Source: an uncultured Marinococcus sp. (GTDB lineage: Bacteria; Bacillota; Bacilli; Bacillales; Marinococcaceae). From it: a stretch of DNA of 64,000 bases. Numbering within the stretch: position 1 is the stretch's first letter; the number at the start of each line of letters is the position of its first letter. Below, piece after piece: positions 8,766 through 16,529 of the stretch. The position numbers and the translations under genes were made by a program. The stretch is taken from contig NZ_CANLSU010000005.1 of the NCBI RefSeq assembly GCF_947493875.1, forward strand, positions 186,001 through 250,000, written 5' to 3'. The notes under the pieces are model-generated. The model was given only the letters and a program-made list of their open reading frames with translations. It was not told where the DNA came from and searched no databases.

Positions 8766-9343
8766 CTATATTCCTCCTCGGTGTCAACGTCAAGCTGTTC
8801 GAGCTGCTGAAAGCCCACGTACGGGCTTCCTGTCCACGTGTGCTCCTTCCGCAGAATAGAAGCGGCCCCGCGGTCACCCTCCACGCTCTGCAGAGCAGCA
8901 AACATCTGTTTTTTAAACAGCATAGGCGGCTGGTAATGATGCCCGGTCCATATACCGGTGAAATCGCACGTCTGCGTTTTCGCCTGCGCTATTAACCGGT
9001 CGATCGTCTCCGCTCTCAGGCCGGGCTGATCAGCGAGTACGACGAGGGCCGCTTCTGCCCCGATACGAACCGCTTCGTTCACTCCCGTCCGGAGGGAATA
9101 CGCCTGCCCTTTCACAGCCTGCGGACTGGCCGCCAGACGTACCGTCCGCTTGTTTTGTTCGAATATTCTGTTATCTATCCATACAGACTGATTCGTCACG
9201 ACGATAACTTCCTCTGCCCTGCTCTTTAGCACCTGCTGCAGCGCACTGCTTCCGAGCGTCGTATTTTTCCACGGTTTTTCGAGTTTATTGTGGCCCATGC
9301 GGGAGCTTTTCCCGGCTGCTAAATAAATCACTGCTGTTTTCAT
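8741..9343 (-). CDS. pucB: Molybdenum cofactor nucleotidyltransferase PucB
   Basis: This 200-residue MobA/MocA-like NTP transferase has the N-terminal LAAGKSSRMG loop and the ADQPGL metal-binding region near residue 105. Enzymes of this kind attach CMP to molybdopterin to make the MCD form of the cofactor used by xanthine dehydrogenase-family enzymes. Its place between pucA and pucC matches the Bacillus operon. It overlaps pucA by 4 bases. Confidence 0.9.
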   Translation of the reverse strand: MKTAVIYLAAGKSSRMGHNKLEKPWKNTTLGSSALQQVLKSRAEEVIVVTNQSVWIDNRIFEQNKRTVRLAASPQAVKGQAYSLRTGVNEAVRIGAEAALVVLADQPGLRAETIDRLIAQAKTQTCDFTGIWTGHHYQPPMLFKKQMFAALQSVEGDRGAASILRKEHTWTGSPYVGFQQLEQLDVDTEEEYRWMLHTSQ

Positions 9344-10341
9344 GCCATCACCTCTCCGGTTTTTACGGCGTTTTGAAGAGCTATCAGCTGGCTGATCACG
9401 CTCACCGCAATTTCTTCAGGCCCTTCTGCTCCAATGGACAAACCAATCGGAGTTGTAACCATCTCCGGCAGAGTCTCTGTCTGCAGCAGGCGCTTTGTTC
9501 TTGTCTTTGAACCGAGTACACCGATATATGCCATTGGCTGCTGCAAAAGATGCATCAACGCCTCCCTGTCCCTTTCAAAATGATGAGTCATAATCACCGC
9601 CATGTCTCCGGAGCGAAACGCTGTTTCTGCCCACCATTCATGAGGGTATCCGAGTGCCCTTTTGGCCTCCGGAATCTCATTTTTTACTTTCTCAAGAGCG
9701 GCCGGGCGCCAGTCAAGAGCCGTAACCTCGTATCGGCAGCGCACCGCCATTTGCATGAGCGGACGCGCATCCGGTCCGGCGCCGAAAACAAACAGTCTTG
9801 GCCTCGGGCGGATCGTCTGGACAAATATTTTTTCACCCCGGCTGTCTGAAATGGAAGAACGGCCGCTTCCGCGCTTCATGGCAGCTGCCTGCCCGGCTAG
9901 CTGCACTGTCTGTCCGTCCGGTTCCGCGCCGCGGATGAACCACCCGCTGCCTTCGGTCGTGGCCCACCTCAGCACTGTTTCTCCCTGGTTTACGGCATCG
10001 TGCATTCTGCGCATAGACGCAGCCAGCTCTTCCGTCACCGGCTCCAGCAGTACTTCAATCACTCCATTGCACCCTGTGCCTTCTCCCCAGGAAAGCTCTC
10101 CGTAGCCCCTCATGTCATACGAAACCACCTGCGCACCTTCAGCATGCACGTCGTCAATCCGGTGATGGAGGTCCCCTTCAAGGCAGCCGGAACTCAGCAT
10201 GCCGATAGAATCTCCATCTGTTTGCAGCAGCATGGCCGTGCCTTCCTTGCGGTACGCCGATCCTTCCACATTCGTAATCGTCGCCATTATTTGTTTTTCA
10301 TCTGCAGAAAGCTGCGGAATAATATCATGCAAATGGTCCAT
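9340..10341 (-). CDS. pucA: XdhC/CoxI-type maturation factor PucA
   Basis: This 333-residue XdhC/CoxI protein is expected to bind molybdenum cofactor, help its sulfuration and insert it into PucD. The N-terminal XdhC_CoxI domain includes SSGCLEGDL, and the C-terminal Rossmann domain has LFVFGAGPDARPL and YIGVLGSKTRTKRL. I start it at the ATG of MDHLHD because AAAGGAG lies 8 bases upstream; a longer frame reaching 10416 runs through the leader terminator hairpin. It is the first gene of pucABCDE, and its expression appears to depend on read-through of that terminator. Confidence 0.9.
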   Translation of the reverse strand: MDHLHDIIPQLSADEKQIMATITNVEGSAYRKEGTAMLLQTDGDSIGMLSSGCLEGDLHHRIDDVHAEGAQVVSYDMRGYGELSWGEGTGCNGVIEVLLEPVTEELAASMRRMHDAVNQGETVLRWATTEGSGWFIRGAEPDGQTVQLAGQAAAMKRGSGRSSISDSRGEKIFVQTIRPRPRLFVFGAGPDARPLMQMAVRCRYEVTALDWRPAALEKVKNEIPEAKRALGYPHEWWAETAFRSGDMAVIMTHHFERDREALMHLLQQPMAYIGVLGSKTRTKRLLQTETLPEMVTTPIGLSIGAEGPEEIAVSVISQLIALQNAVKTGEVMA

Positions 10342-10360
10342 GCATCTCGCTCCTTTTATA

Positions 10361-10490
10361 AAAAAAGCCGGAGAAAGGCACAGGTATCTGCTCCTGCGTT
10401 TCTCCGGCCTCTTCATTCCCGTCTAACAGGAATCAAGCCTCCGTCTGGATGGAAAGAGAAGAGCTGCCGGTCTACAGCAGATCCTCTTCT
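10361..10490 (-). promoter_or_regulatory. Putative transcription attenuator in the puc leader
   Basis: On the minus strand the leader first forms a hairpin in which GAAGAG (10489-10484) pairs with CTCTTC (10463-10458) around CTGC/GCAG. A strong intrinsic terminator follows: GCCGGAGAAA (10367-10376 on the plus strand) with TTTCTCCGGC (10399-10408), then six U residues. It ends about ten bases before the pucA ribosome binding site. A second GAAGAG (10414-10409), at the base of the terminator, could pair with the same CTCTTC strand, so the two folds compete. No room for a promoter is left between terminator and gene. Confidence 0.6.
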
Positions 10491-10551
10491 TAACTGTTTG
10501 TATTTATTTTACTTATATCCAGGCTGCTTGTAAGGAAGAATGTCATATAAT

Positions 10552-10911
10552 CTAACGCTTTTTTTCTTCCAGGTAAATGACGGTCGCCGCAGCCCCGGAG
10601 ACAGGATCAAAATCCTTCAGTACAGTACGCACCGGAAGGCCCAGCTCCTGGACAAGCAACTGATGCAGCCGCTTCTTAAATTCGTCCACCAGCGCCGCGT
10701 CCACCTGGCTGGTCAGGGCTTCATTACGCTGTTCGAGCGCCCGCAGCGCGGGCACTCTTTTGTGTTCCCCAAAAATAATGCACTTGTGCTGTAACAGCTC
10801 CACCTTTAACGTTTTCACTCCAACATCATACATCTCCTGGTTCACGCTGTTGTACAACTGAGCGATTTGCTGCTTGAGCCATTTTTCACTCCCAAACTGT
10901 TCTTCCCACAC
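10552..10911 (-). CDS. DUF2294 domain-containing protein
   Basis: This 119-residue soluble protein fits the DUF2294 family: an N-terminal helical region with IAQLYNSVNQEMYDVGVK, the middle ALEQRNEALTSQVDAALVDE and a C-terminal FDPVSGAAATVIYLEEKK. The start codon is GTG, preceded by AAAGGACGGGG. Function is unknown; I believe family members often lie near molybdenum-dependent enzymes in Bacillus, which would suit the puc neighbour. It is 140 bases upstream of the puc leader terminator on the same strand, so that terminator could also serve this gene. Confidence 0.75.
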   Translation of the reverse strand: MWEEQFGSEKWLKQQIAQLYNSVNQEMYDVGVKTLKVELLQHKCIIFGEHKRVPALRALEQRNEALTSQVDAALVDEFKKRLHQLLVQELGLPVRTVLKDFDPVSGAAATVIYLEEKKR

Positions 10912-11083
10912 ACTTACCCCGTCCTTTCGTTCATGACTTATTATAACGAATAACGCGGTCCCAGCCTATTTTCATGAAAGATTTTTTATCACCCGAATTA
11001 TTAACTAGTAGTTTTGAACTAATTTGTGTTCCTCATCTACTGTTATGCAACAATTTTGGATTTTTTCTGACATTTTCGATTGA

Positions 11084-11097
11084 CGGAAGCGCTTTCA
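11084..11097 (+). promoter_or_regulatory. Probable cre site upstream of the acetate symporter pair
   Basis: CGGAAGCGCTTTCA differs from the ideal TGAAAGCGCTTTCA at two bases of the left half, while the right half is perfect. It lies about 110 bases before the DUF485 gene. Control of acetate uptake and use by CcpA is well known in Bacillus. Confidence 0.5.
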
Positions 11098-11204
11098 TAT
11101 TATAAGTTTAATTTGTCTCCTTCCTTTCTGCTGCATGTCGTTGTTGCCGATACTTTTATCTTACTTGCGCTGACTGAACTTTATTTGAAAAAGGAGGAAA
11201 AAAT

Positions 11205-11573
11205 GTGGCTGTCAAAAAAGAATCTGATACGACTAACGAAACCTTTACCTCTGGCGGAGGAGTGAAATATTCCGAGGCCGTGGAAAACCCTGCTTTTAAA
11301 AACCTCATGTCGAAAAAAAGAAAATTCATCGCACCGTTAACGGTGTTCTTCCTGCTATTTTACCTGGCTCTTCCGGTTTTAATTCTTACGTCGGATGTGC
11401 TGAACAATTCGGCGATCGGACCAATCACCTGGGCATGGGTACTCGCGTTTGCGCAGTTTGCCATGACCTGGACGCTTTGTATTCTTTACGTACGTAAATC
11501 CTCAAAATTTGATAAAGATGCCGAAGCAATCATCGAAGAAGAAGAACGCAAGGCGAAGGGGGATCATTCATGA
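11205..11573 (+). CDS. DUF485 membrane protein (YwcB/YjcH-like)
   Basis: This 122-residue protein has a charged N-terminus, two transmembrane helices (LTVFFLLFYLALPVLIL and WAWVLAFAQFAMTWTLCIL) and a charged C-terminal tail, the pattern of DUF485. Such proteins are encoded with acetate-type sodium:solute symporters (yjcH-actP, ywcB-ywcA) and may be their accessory subunit. The start codon is GTG after AAGGAGGAAAAAAT. Its stop overlaps the symporter start by 4 bases, so the two are translationally coupled. Confidence 0.85.
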   Translation: MAVKKESDTTNETFTSGGGVKYSEAVENPAFKNLMSKKRKFIAPLTVFFLLFYLALPVLILTSDVLNNSAIGPITWAWVLAFAQFAMTWTLCILYVRKSSKFDKDAEAIIEEEERKAKGDHS

Positions 11574-13135
11574 ATGCAACAGTCATTACACTATTTCTTA
11601 TAATTGTCAGCCTTACCCTCGTTATTACGTACTTTTCAGCGAAAAAAACCAGCTCAGCCAGTGACTTTTACACCGCCGGTGGCGGCCTGACCGGCTGGCA
11701 GAACGGCCTCGCGATTTCAGGGGACTACTTATCAGCCGCTTCCTTTTTAGGGATTGCCGGCGCCATTGCCCTATACGGCTTTGACGGCTTTCTTTTCAGC
11801 ATTGGTTACTTAGTAGCTTACCTCGTTGTTATGTTTGTGGTCGCTGAACCGCTTCGTAACCTCGGCCAGTACACACTTGCTGATATGCTGAACGCCCGCT
11901 TTGATGCTAAAAAAATTCGCGGTGCCGCAGCCTTCAGTACCATCACCATCGTTATTTTTTACATGATTGCCCAGCTCGTCGGGGCGGGGGCATTAATCCA
12001 GCTTCTGTTCGGGCTTCCATACACATGGGCCGTTATTCTCGTCGGCATTATGATGACCATTTATGTACTGTTTGGCGGCATGACCGCCACCAGTTGGGTG
12101 CAGATTACCAAAGCTGTACTACTGATGATTGGTACACTGATCATTTCCATTATGGTTTTATGGCAGTTCAACTTTAACGTCATTGCCATGTTCCGGGAAG
12201 CTGGCCAGGCAACACCTGCCGGAACTAATTTCCTGAACCCGGGACAGCAGGATAAGCTTCCGCTTGACTCCTTATCCCTCATGATTGCACTCGTACTTGG
12301 TACAGCCGGTCTTCCACATATTCTGATGCGTTTCTTTACTGTAAAGGACGCGAAAACAGCCCGTAGTTCGGTTGTTACAGCTACATGGATTGTTGGTATC
12401 TTTTACGTCTTAACGGTCTGTTTAGGCTTTGGCGCTGCCATTTTTGTCGGCCGCTCCGACATTATTGCTGCCAACCCGGCCGGAAACATGGCTGCACCGC
12501 TTCTTGCCCAGGCTCTCGGCGGCGATCTGCTGTTCTCCTTTGTCTGTGCCGTAGCCTTCGCGACGATTCTCGCCGTTGTGGCAGGCCTCGTTCTTTCCGG
12601 AGCCAGTGCCTTTGCCCACGACCTGTACGGACAGATTGTTAAAAAAGGCAAAGTGACCGAGCGTGAGGAGGTAGTTGCAGCCCGTACTGCTTCACTGACA
12701 GTGGCCGTGCTTTCCATTGCACTTGCGATTTTCGCGCAGAACTTAAACGTTGCCTTTCTCGTGGCACTCGCCTTCTGTGTAGCCGCCAGCGCGAATCTGC
12801 CGGTTATTGTGTACACGATTTACTGGAGACGCTTTAATACGAATGGAGCGATTACCGCGATTGCAGTCGGTCTGATCAGCTCCGTCGGACTGGTAATTAT
12901 CAGCCCGAACGTCATGAACCCTGACGGCAGCGCATTCATTGCCGCCCAGGCGATCTTTCCGCTCACAAACCCGGCGATCGTATCCGTACCGCTCGGCTTT
13001 CTTGGCGGCTGGATCGGTACGCTTGTTTCCAAGGAAGCGGAATCCGGGCGTTACGACAAGGTACTATTTAAAGCTAACACCGGCTACCGCGAATACGACC
13101 TTCAGGGTCGCGCCATAAAAAAAGGTGAAGATTAA
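11570..13135 (+). CDS. actP: Cation/acetate symporter (SSS family)
   Basis: This 521-residue sodium:solute symporter has about 13 membrane helices. Motifs include DFYTAGGGLTGWQNGLAISGD near residue 30, the GxAGLPHILMRFFTVKDAKTAR region near residue 240 and DLYG after the helix 9 region, matching ActP and B. subtilis YwcA. It should import acetate or similar short monocarboxylates with Na+ or H+. It is preceded by a DUF485 partner and a likely cre site, and is closed by a terminator. Pyruvate or propionate are possible alternative substrates. Confidence 0.88.
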   Translation: MNATVITLFLIIVSLTLVITYFSAKKTSSASDFYTAGGGLTGWQNGLAISGDYLSAASFLGIAGAIALYGFDGFLFSIGYLVAYLVVMFVVAEPLRNLGQYTLADMLNARFDAKKIRGAAAFSTITIVIFYMIAQLVGAGALIQLLFGLPYTWAVILVGIMMTIYVLFGGMTATSWVQITKAVLLMIGTLIISIMVLWQFNFNVIAMFREAGQATPAGTNFLNPGQQDKLPLDSLSLMIALVLGTAGLPHILMRFFTVKDAKTARSSVVTATWIVGIFYVLTVCLGFGAAIFVGRSDIIAANPAGNMAAPLLAQALGGDLLFSFVCAVAFATILAVVAGLVLSGASAFAHDLYGQIVKKGKVTEREEVVAARTASLTVAVLSIALAIFAQNLNVAFLVALAFCVAASANLPVIVYTIYWRRFNTNGAITAIAVGLISSVGLVIISPNVMNPDGSAFIAAQAIFPLTNPAIVSVPLGFLGGWIGTLVSKEAESGRYDKVLFKANTGYREYDLQGRAIKKGED

Positions 13136-13145
13136 CCATACAAAA

Positions 13146-13173
13146 AACACCGGATCTGCTCCGGTGTTTTTTT
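13146..13173 (+). terminator. Intrinsic terminator after the symporter
   Basis: AACACCGG (13146-13153) pairs with CCGGTGTT (13161-13168), followed by a T run. It lies between convergent genes and has A residues on the other side, so it may work both ways. Confidence 0.85.
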
Positions 13174-13190
13174 GCGTTCTTCAATTTTAC

Positions 13191-14141
13191 TCAGGCAATC
13201 TGCTGGGCAATGAATACGGTTAGTGGAAGCATGAGCAGGCTGAAGATGGTCGTTGCGATTAATGCGACAATCCCGAGCTGGTTAGACCTTCCGTGCACGT
13301 AGCGTTCAAACAGCACAGCTGCCAGCGTGATGGTCGGCATGGATGACTGCACAATAATAATTTTACCGAGAATCTCCGGAATTGGAAGCAGCCATACTAG
13401 TAGACAGGCGACCGCTGGAACGGCAAGCACCTTTACGATTACAGCGGAGCCAATGAAACGCTTGTACCCTGTTTTCACCATCTTCCAATTGGCTGAAGTA
13501 ATGGTTGGTATGAGCAGACCGATCAAAATCATCGCAAGCGGAGCCGCGAGTCCGGAAATGGTATTTACCGTTTCAAGAAATATCATTGGCAGCACCAATC
13601 CCGCAGATGCAAGCAGCACAGAGCATACAAGCGTTAGAAACGGCGTGTTTAAAATCGATGTAAGCTGTTTGAACGAAAACCGCCCCGGCTTTAACAGCAG
13701 GATGCCAATAGTAAATACGCTCGTCGTCGTGCCGGCATCATAGACTGCTGCATAGGACCCTGCTTCGGGACCAAACAAAATCGTAATGAGCGGAATGCCG
13801 ATAAAGCCCGAATTGCTGCAGCCCGCAACAATTGCCAGCTGCCGCGCTTCTATGTCTGTATAATGAAAAAAACGGCCAACGCCGTAGCCGACAGCCATGC
13901 CTGTCCACGTGAGCCCGAGCGCACATGCGTAGATCATTGCAAATGACGACCATGTGGAGCTGTTGAACTCGAGCTGAAAGATGCTGTACATAATCACGGC
14001 CGGAAGCGCGAAATTAATAGCTACAAAGGAAATAAAACGGCGCGTTTCCACCGACACATCAATCACTTTAGAGGTGATCACACCGATTGCTATCAATACA
14101 GTCATCATAAACACCGGCGTTATTATATCAATAATAGACAT
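13191..14141 (-). CDS. AEC family transporter
   Basis: This 316-residue, roughly ten-helix carrier belongs to the auxin efflux carrier family. The start is at MSIIDI, with a GAGGCGAG ribosome binding site; a longer frame to 14252 has no such signal. The N-half has IDVSVETRRFISFVAINFALP, the centre has the conserved VVAGCSNSGFIGIPL-type motif (VAGCSNSGFIGIPLITILFG), and the C-half has IIVQSSMPTITLAA. Bacterial members move malate, malonate or other organic acids; the substrate here is open. A cre site 110 bases upstream suggests carbon control. Confidence 0.85.
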   Translation of the reverse strand: MSIIDIITPVFMMTVLIAIGVITSKVIDVSVETRRFISFVAINFALPAVIMYSIFQLEFNSSTWSSFAMIYACALGLTWTGMAVGYGVGRFFHYTDIEARQLAIVAGCSNSGFIGIPLITILFGPEAGSYAAVYDAGTTTSVFTIGILLLKPGRFSFKQLTSILNTPFLTLVCSVLLASAGLVLPMIFLETVNTISGLAAPLAMILIGLLIPTITSANWKMVKTGYKRFIGSAVIVKVLAVPAVACLLVWLLPIPEILGKIIIVQSSMPTITLAAVLFERYVHGRSNQLGIVALIATTIFSLLMLPLTVFIAQQIA

Positions 14142-14250
14142 TTGTCTCGCCTCGGTTCTTTCATAATTTTCCTGAATCTGCACGTGTTCTATCTTAATAT
14201 AAATCGACTCGAATGAAAACGAATGAAAGCTTGCTGTATTAATAAATTTC

Positions 14251-14265
14251 ATGCAAACGCTTCCT
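14251..14265 (-). promoter_or_regulatory. cre site upstream of the AEC transporter
   Basis: ATGCAAACGCTTCCT matches WTGNAANCGNWNNCW at all fixed positions. It lies between the terminator of the upstream antiporter gene and the AEC gene start, so it most likely acts on the AEC transporter. Confidence 0.5.
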
Positions 14266-14275
14266 CTTTTCCCGC

Positions 14276-14305
14276 AAAAAAGCCGCCCTCCATCTGGAAG
14301 GCAGC
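14276..14305 (-). terminator. Intrinsic terminator after the CPA1 antiporter
   Basis: On the minus strand an imperfect GC-rich stem (GCCTTCC with GGAGGGC) runs into six T residues just after the antiporter stop codon. Confidence 0.65.
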
Positions 14306-14311
14306 AGGCCG

Positions 14312-15805
14312 TTACGAGGTCGTCTTAGGCTCCGGATGCTTCTTGCGATTCAACAGGCGACGCAGATCGTCCTTTTGCTGTCTGGATACGAGAATGTACA
14401 GAAAGTCCCCTTCCTGGATCTCGGTGTTTCCGCCTGGCGTTACGAGTTCATCGTTACGCACCATGGCGCTTACAGTCGCGTCATTTGGAAAATTGATTTC
14501 ATACAGCTGTTTTCCGACAATCGCCGATTCCTCGCTCGCTTCAAACTGCACCATTTCCGCATTTGCCGATCCCATGCTGACGAGCTCGATGGAGTGGTAC
14601 GGTATTTCTTTTTTCGGGCCAACCAGGTGCAGCAGCTTCGCCACGTAGGAAATGCTTGAGCCCTGAATGAGCGCGGACGTCAATACGATAAAAAATACGA
14701 GGTTAAAAATCAGCTGGGCATTGTCAAGATCAGCGACGACAGGGAATGTTGCGAGCACGATCGGCACCGCCCCGCGAAGCCCCGCCCAGGATAAAAAGGT
14801 CCGCTCCTTCATTGTATAGCCGAGAAATGCCGTAGATATAAAGACAGCGAGCGGCCGTGCGACAAACATCAGAACAAAGGAGAGCGCAATACCGGCAAGC
14901 ATCACGTCTGCCGTAAACACCTGGCCTGGAAAAGCAAGCAGACCGAGAATAATAAACATCAGAATCTGACTCATCCAGGCGAATCCTTCATTAAACTGAA
15001 AGATCGAATAGCGGAACGTAAGCTCGGAGTTGCCGATTACAAGCGCAGCTATGTATACAGCCAAAAACCCGCTCGCTCCAACTGCCGCCGTCACACTGTA
15101 AGCCAGAAGCGCAAAGGCCACCGAAAAGATCGGGTACAGACCACTTGATTCAAGGCCGATATGGTTAATCGCAAACGAAGCGAAGCGGCCGAACAGCAGA
15201 CCCAGAATAATGCCGGCGCCGATCTGCCAGAAAAATGACGGAATGAGCATCCAGATGTTGGCATCCGCATTTGTAAGCAGTTCAATAAAAGATATTGTTA
15301 AAAAAACAGCCATCGGGTCGTTCGTCCCCGACTCGGCTTCAAGTGTTGCCCCGAGCTTGGCTTTAATATTTCTCTCCTTCAGAGCAGCAAACACGGCTGC
15401 CGCATCGGTGGATCCGACAATGGACCCGAGAAGAAGTGCTTCATACCAGGTAAAGTCGAGCAGCAGGTACGCCGCACCCCCCACACACAGGGAAGTAATT
15501 ACCACGCCTGCGGTCGCAAGCGAAATGGACGGCACCGCCACCCGGCGCACCGTAGACCATTTTGTCTGAAGTCCGCCCTCAAACAGAATAATCACGAGGG
15601 CAAATATACCGACCAGCTGGGCTACTTCGGCATTATCAAAATAAACGATTTCCAGGCCGTCGCTTCCGATCAGCATGCCGATCAGAATAAACAGCACAAG
15701 GGCCGGCAGCCCGAGCCGGTTCGAAAATTTAGCCACAACAATGCCGGCCACCAGCAGTAAACCGACAAGCAGAACGACTCCATCGTTTGCTTCCAAAAAA
15801 TCCAA
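14312..15805 (-). CDS. Potassium/proton (CPA1) antiporter with TrkA-C domain
   Basis: This 497-residue protein has about 12 helices of the Na+/H+ exchanger fold, including GSIVGSTDAAAVFAAL near residue 125 and SGTNDPMAVFL near residue 160 with the conserved ND pair, followed by a soluble C-terminal TrkA-C (RCK_C) domain of about 90 residues that likely senses a ligand. This is the NhaP2/CvrA class (COG3263), which exchanges K+ or Na+ for H+. The start codon is TTG after GAAAGGAACG. It fits an organism coping with high salt or pH. Confidence 0.87.
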   Translation of the reverse strand: MDFLEANDGVVLLVGLLLVAGIVVAKFSNRLGLPALVLFILIGMLIGSDGLEIVYFDNAEVAQLVGIFALVIILFEGGLQTKWSTVRRVAVPSISLATAGVVITSLCVGGAAYLLLDFTWYEALLLGSIVGSTDAAAVFAALKERNIKAKLGATLEAESGTNDPMAVFLTISFIELLTNADANIWMLIPSFFWQIGAGIILGLLFGRFASFAINHIGLESSGLYPIFSVAFALLAYSVTAAVGASGFLAVYIAALVIGNSELTFRYSIFQFNEGFAWMSQILMFIILGLLAFPGQVFTADVMLAGIALSFVLMFVARPLAVFISTAFLGYTMKERTFLSWAGLRGAVPIVLATFPVVADLDNAQLIFNLVFFIVLTSALIQGSSISYVAKLLHLVGPKKEIPYHSIELVSMGSANAEMVQFEASEESAIVGKQLYEINFPNDATVSAMVRNDELVTPGGNTEIQEGDFLYILVSRQQKDDLRRLLNRKKHPEPKTTS

Positions 15806-16068
15806 TATGTTTCGTTCCTTTCATGACACATGCCTTTGCATGCGTTATGTTTTATAGTTTTACGGTGTTCTGATAGGAGAGCATACGCGCCGGCTGCGGA
15901 AAAGAAAACCGCTGCTTCAGAAAGCGCGCGTCGGGAATTGATACTGAAGAACGCAGAACACTTCCTGCGTCTAACGGGGAAAATGGTACATAATAATATA
16001 CTCTTTTTATTTTAACATTGATTTTTTATTATCCATAGCAATCAGCCCTTTTACGTTTGTATGCGTAA

Positions 16069-16097
16069 CGAAACCTTTTACAGGGAAAGGACGTATA
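16069..16097 (+). promoter_or_regulatory. SigW-type ECF promoter
   Basis: CGAAAC (16069-16074), 17 bases, then CGTATA (16092-16097). Bacillus SigW promoters read TGAAAC-N16/17-CGTA, often with a short T run after the -35 as here (CTTTT). Only the first base of the -35 differs. It lies 35 bases before the small membrane protein start. The 15806-16068 stretch upstream holds no gene that I can see. Confidence 0.6.
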
Positions 16098-16131
16098 GTA
16101 GTATACGCACACCAAAAGGAGGCAACTATTC

Positions 16132-16434
16132 ATGGAAACGTCCCGGATACTCAAATGGGTCACCGGCGGGATTGAACTGTTTCTCGGTATACCGATTATC
16201 GGCGGAATCATCATTGTCGGCACAGGGTACCTGCCGCTGCAGATTATGCTTGTTGCCCATATTATCGCTCTTATTGCGTCTATCTATGATAAGCAAAAGA
16301 AAACCGGCAACATCCTGGGCATTATCACTTCCGTCGTCGCCTATATTCCAATTGTTGGTATGTTTATGCACATTCTCACCGGCATCTGGCTGCTTGTTGA
16401 AGCCTTTGGATATCAACGCGAAAAAGAAATTTAA
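16132..16434 (+). CDS. Small membrane protein (100 aa), SigW-type promoter
   Basis: This 100-residue protein has three predicted membrane helices: IELFLGIPIIGGIIIVGTGY, LQIMLVAHIIALIASI and IITSVVAYIPIVGMFMHIL, with a KQKK turn and a charged tail. AAAAGGAGG precedes the ATG. I do not recognise a named family. The SigW-type promoter suggests a role in the cell-envelope stress response, where many small membrane proteins of unknown function occur in Bacillus. It is a single-gene unit with its own terminator. Confidence 0.75.
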   Translation: METSRILKWVTGGIELFLGIPIIGGIIIVGTGYLPLQIMLVAHIIALIASIYDKQKKTGNILGIITSVVAYIPIVGMFMHILTGIWLLVEAFGYQREKEI

Positions 16435-16441
16435 AGCGGGG

Positions 16442-16464
16442 CACGCCTCACATAGGCGTGTTTT
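16442..16464 (+). terminator. Intrinsic terminator
   Basis: CACGCCT pairs with AGGCGTG across a five-base loop, followed by TTTT. Confidence 0.75.
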
Positions 16465-16529
16465 GTTTATTTCTGCCTGAAAACAGGAATACGTCTTTTA
16501 ATACTTTTCAGGAAAGGAAGCAGTTACTT

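Noticed and set aside
10361-10560. Purine riboswitch in the puc leader
   Set aside because: The conserved loop and junction bases of the purine aptamer are not present; only attenuator-like folding is supported.
15949-15973. ACGCAG/CTGCGT hairpin between the antiporter and the small membrane protein
   Set aside because: It has no T run and no nearby gene end, so it cannot be called a terminator or a regulatory site.
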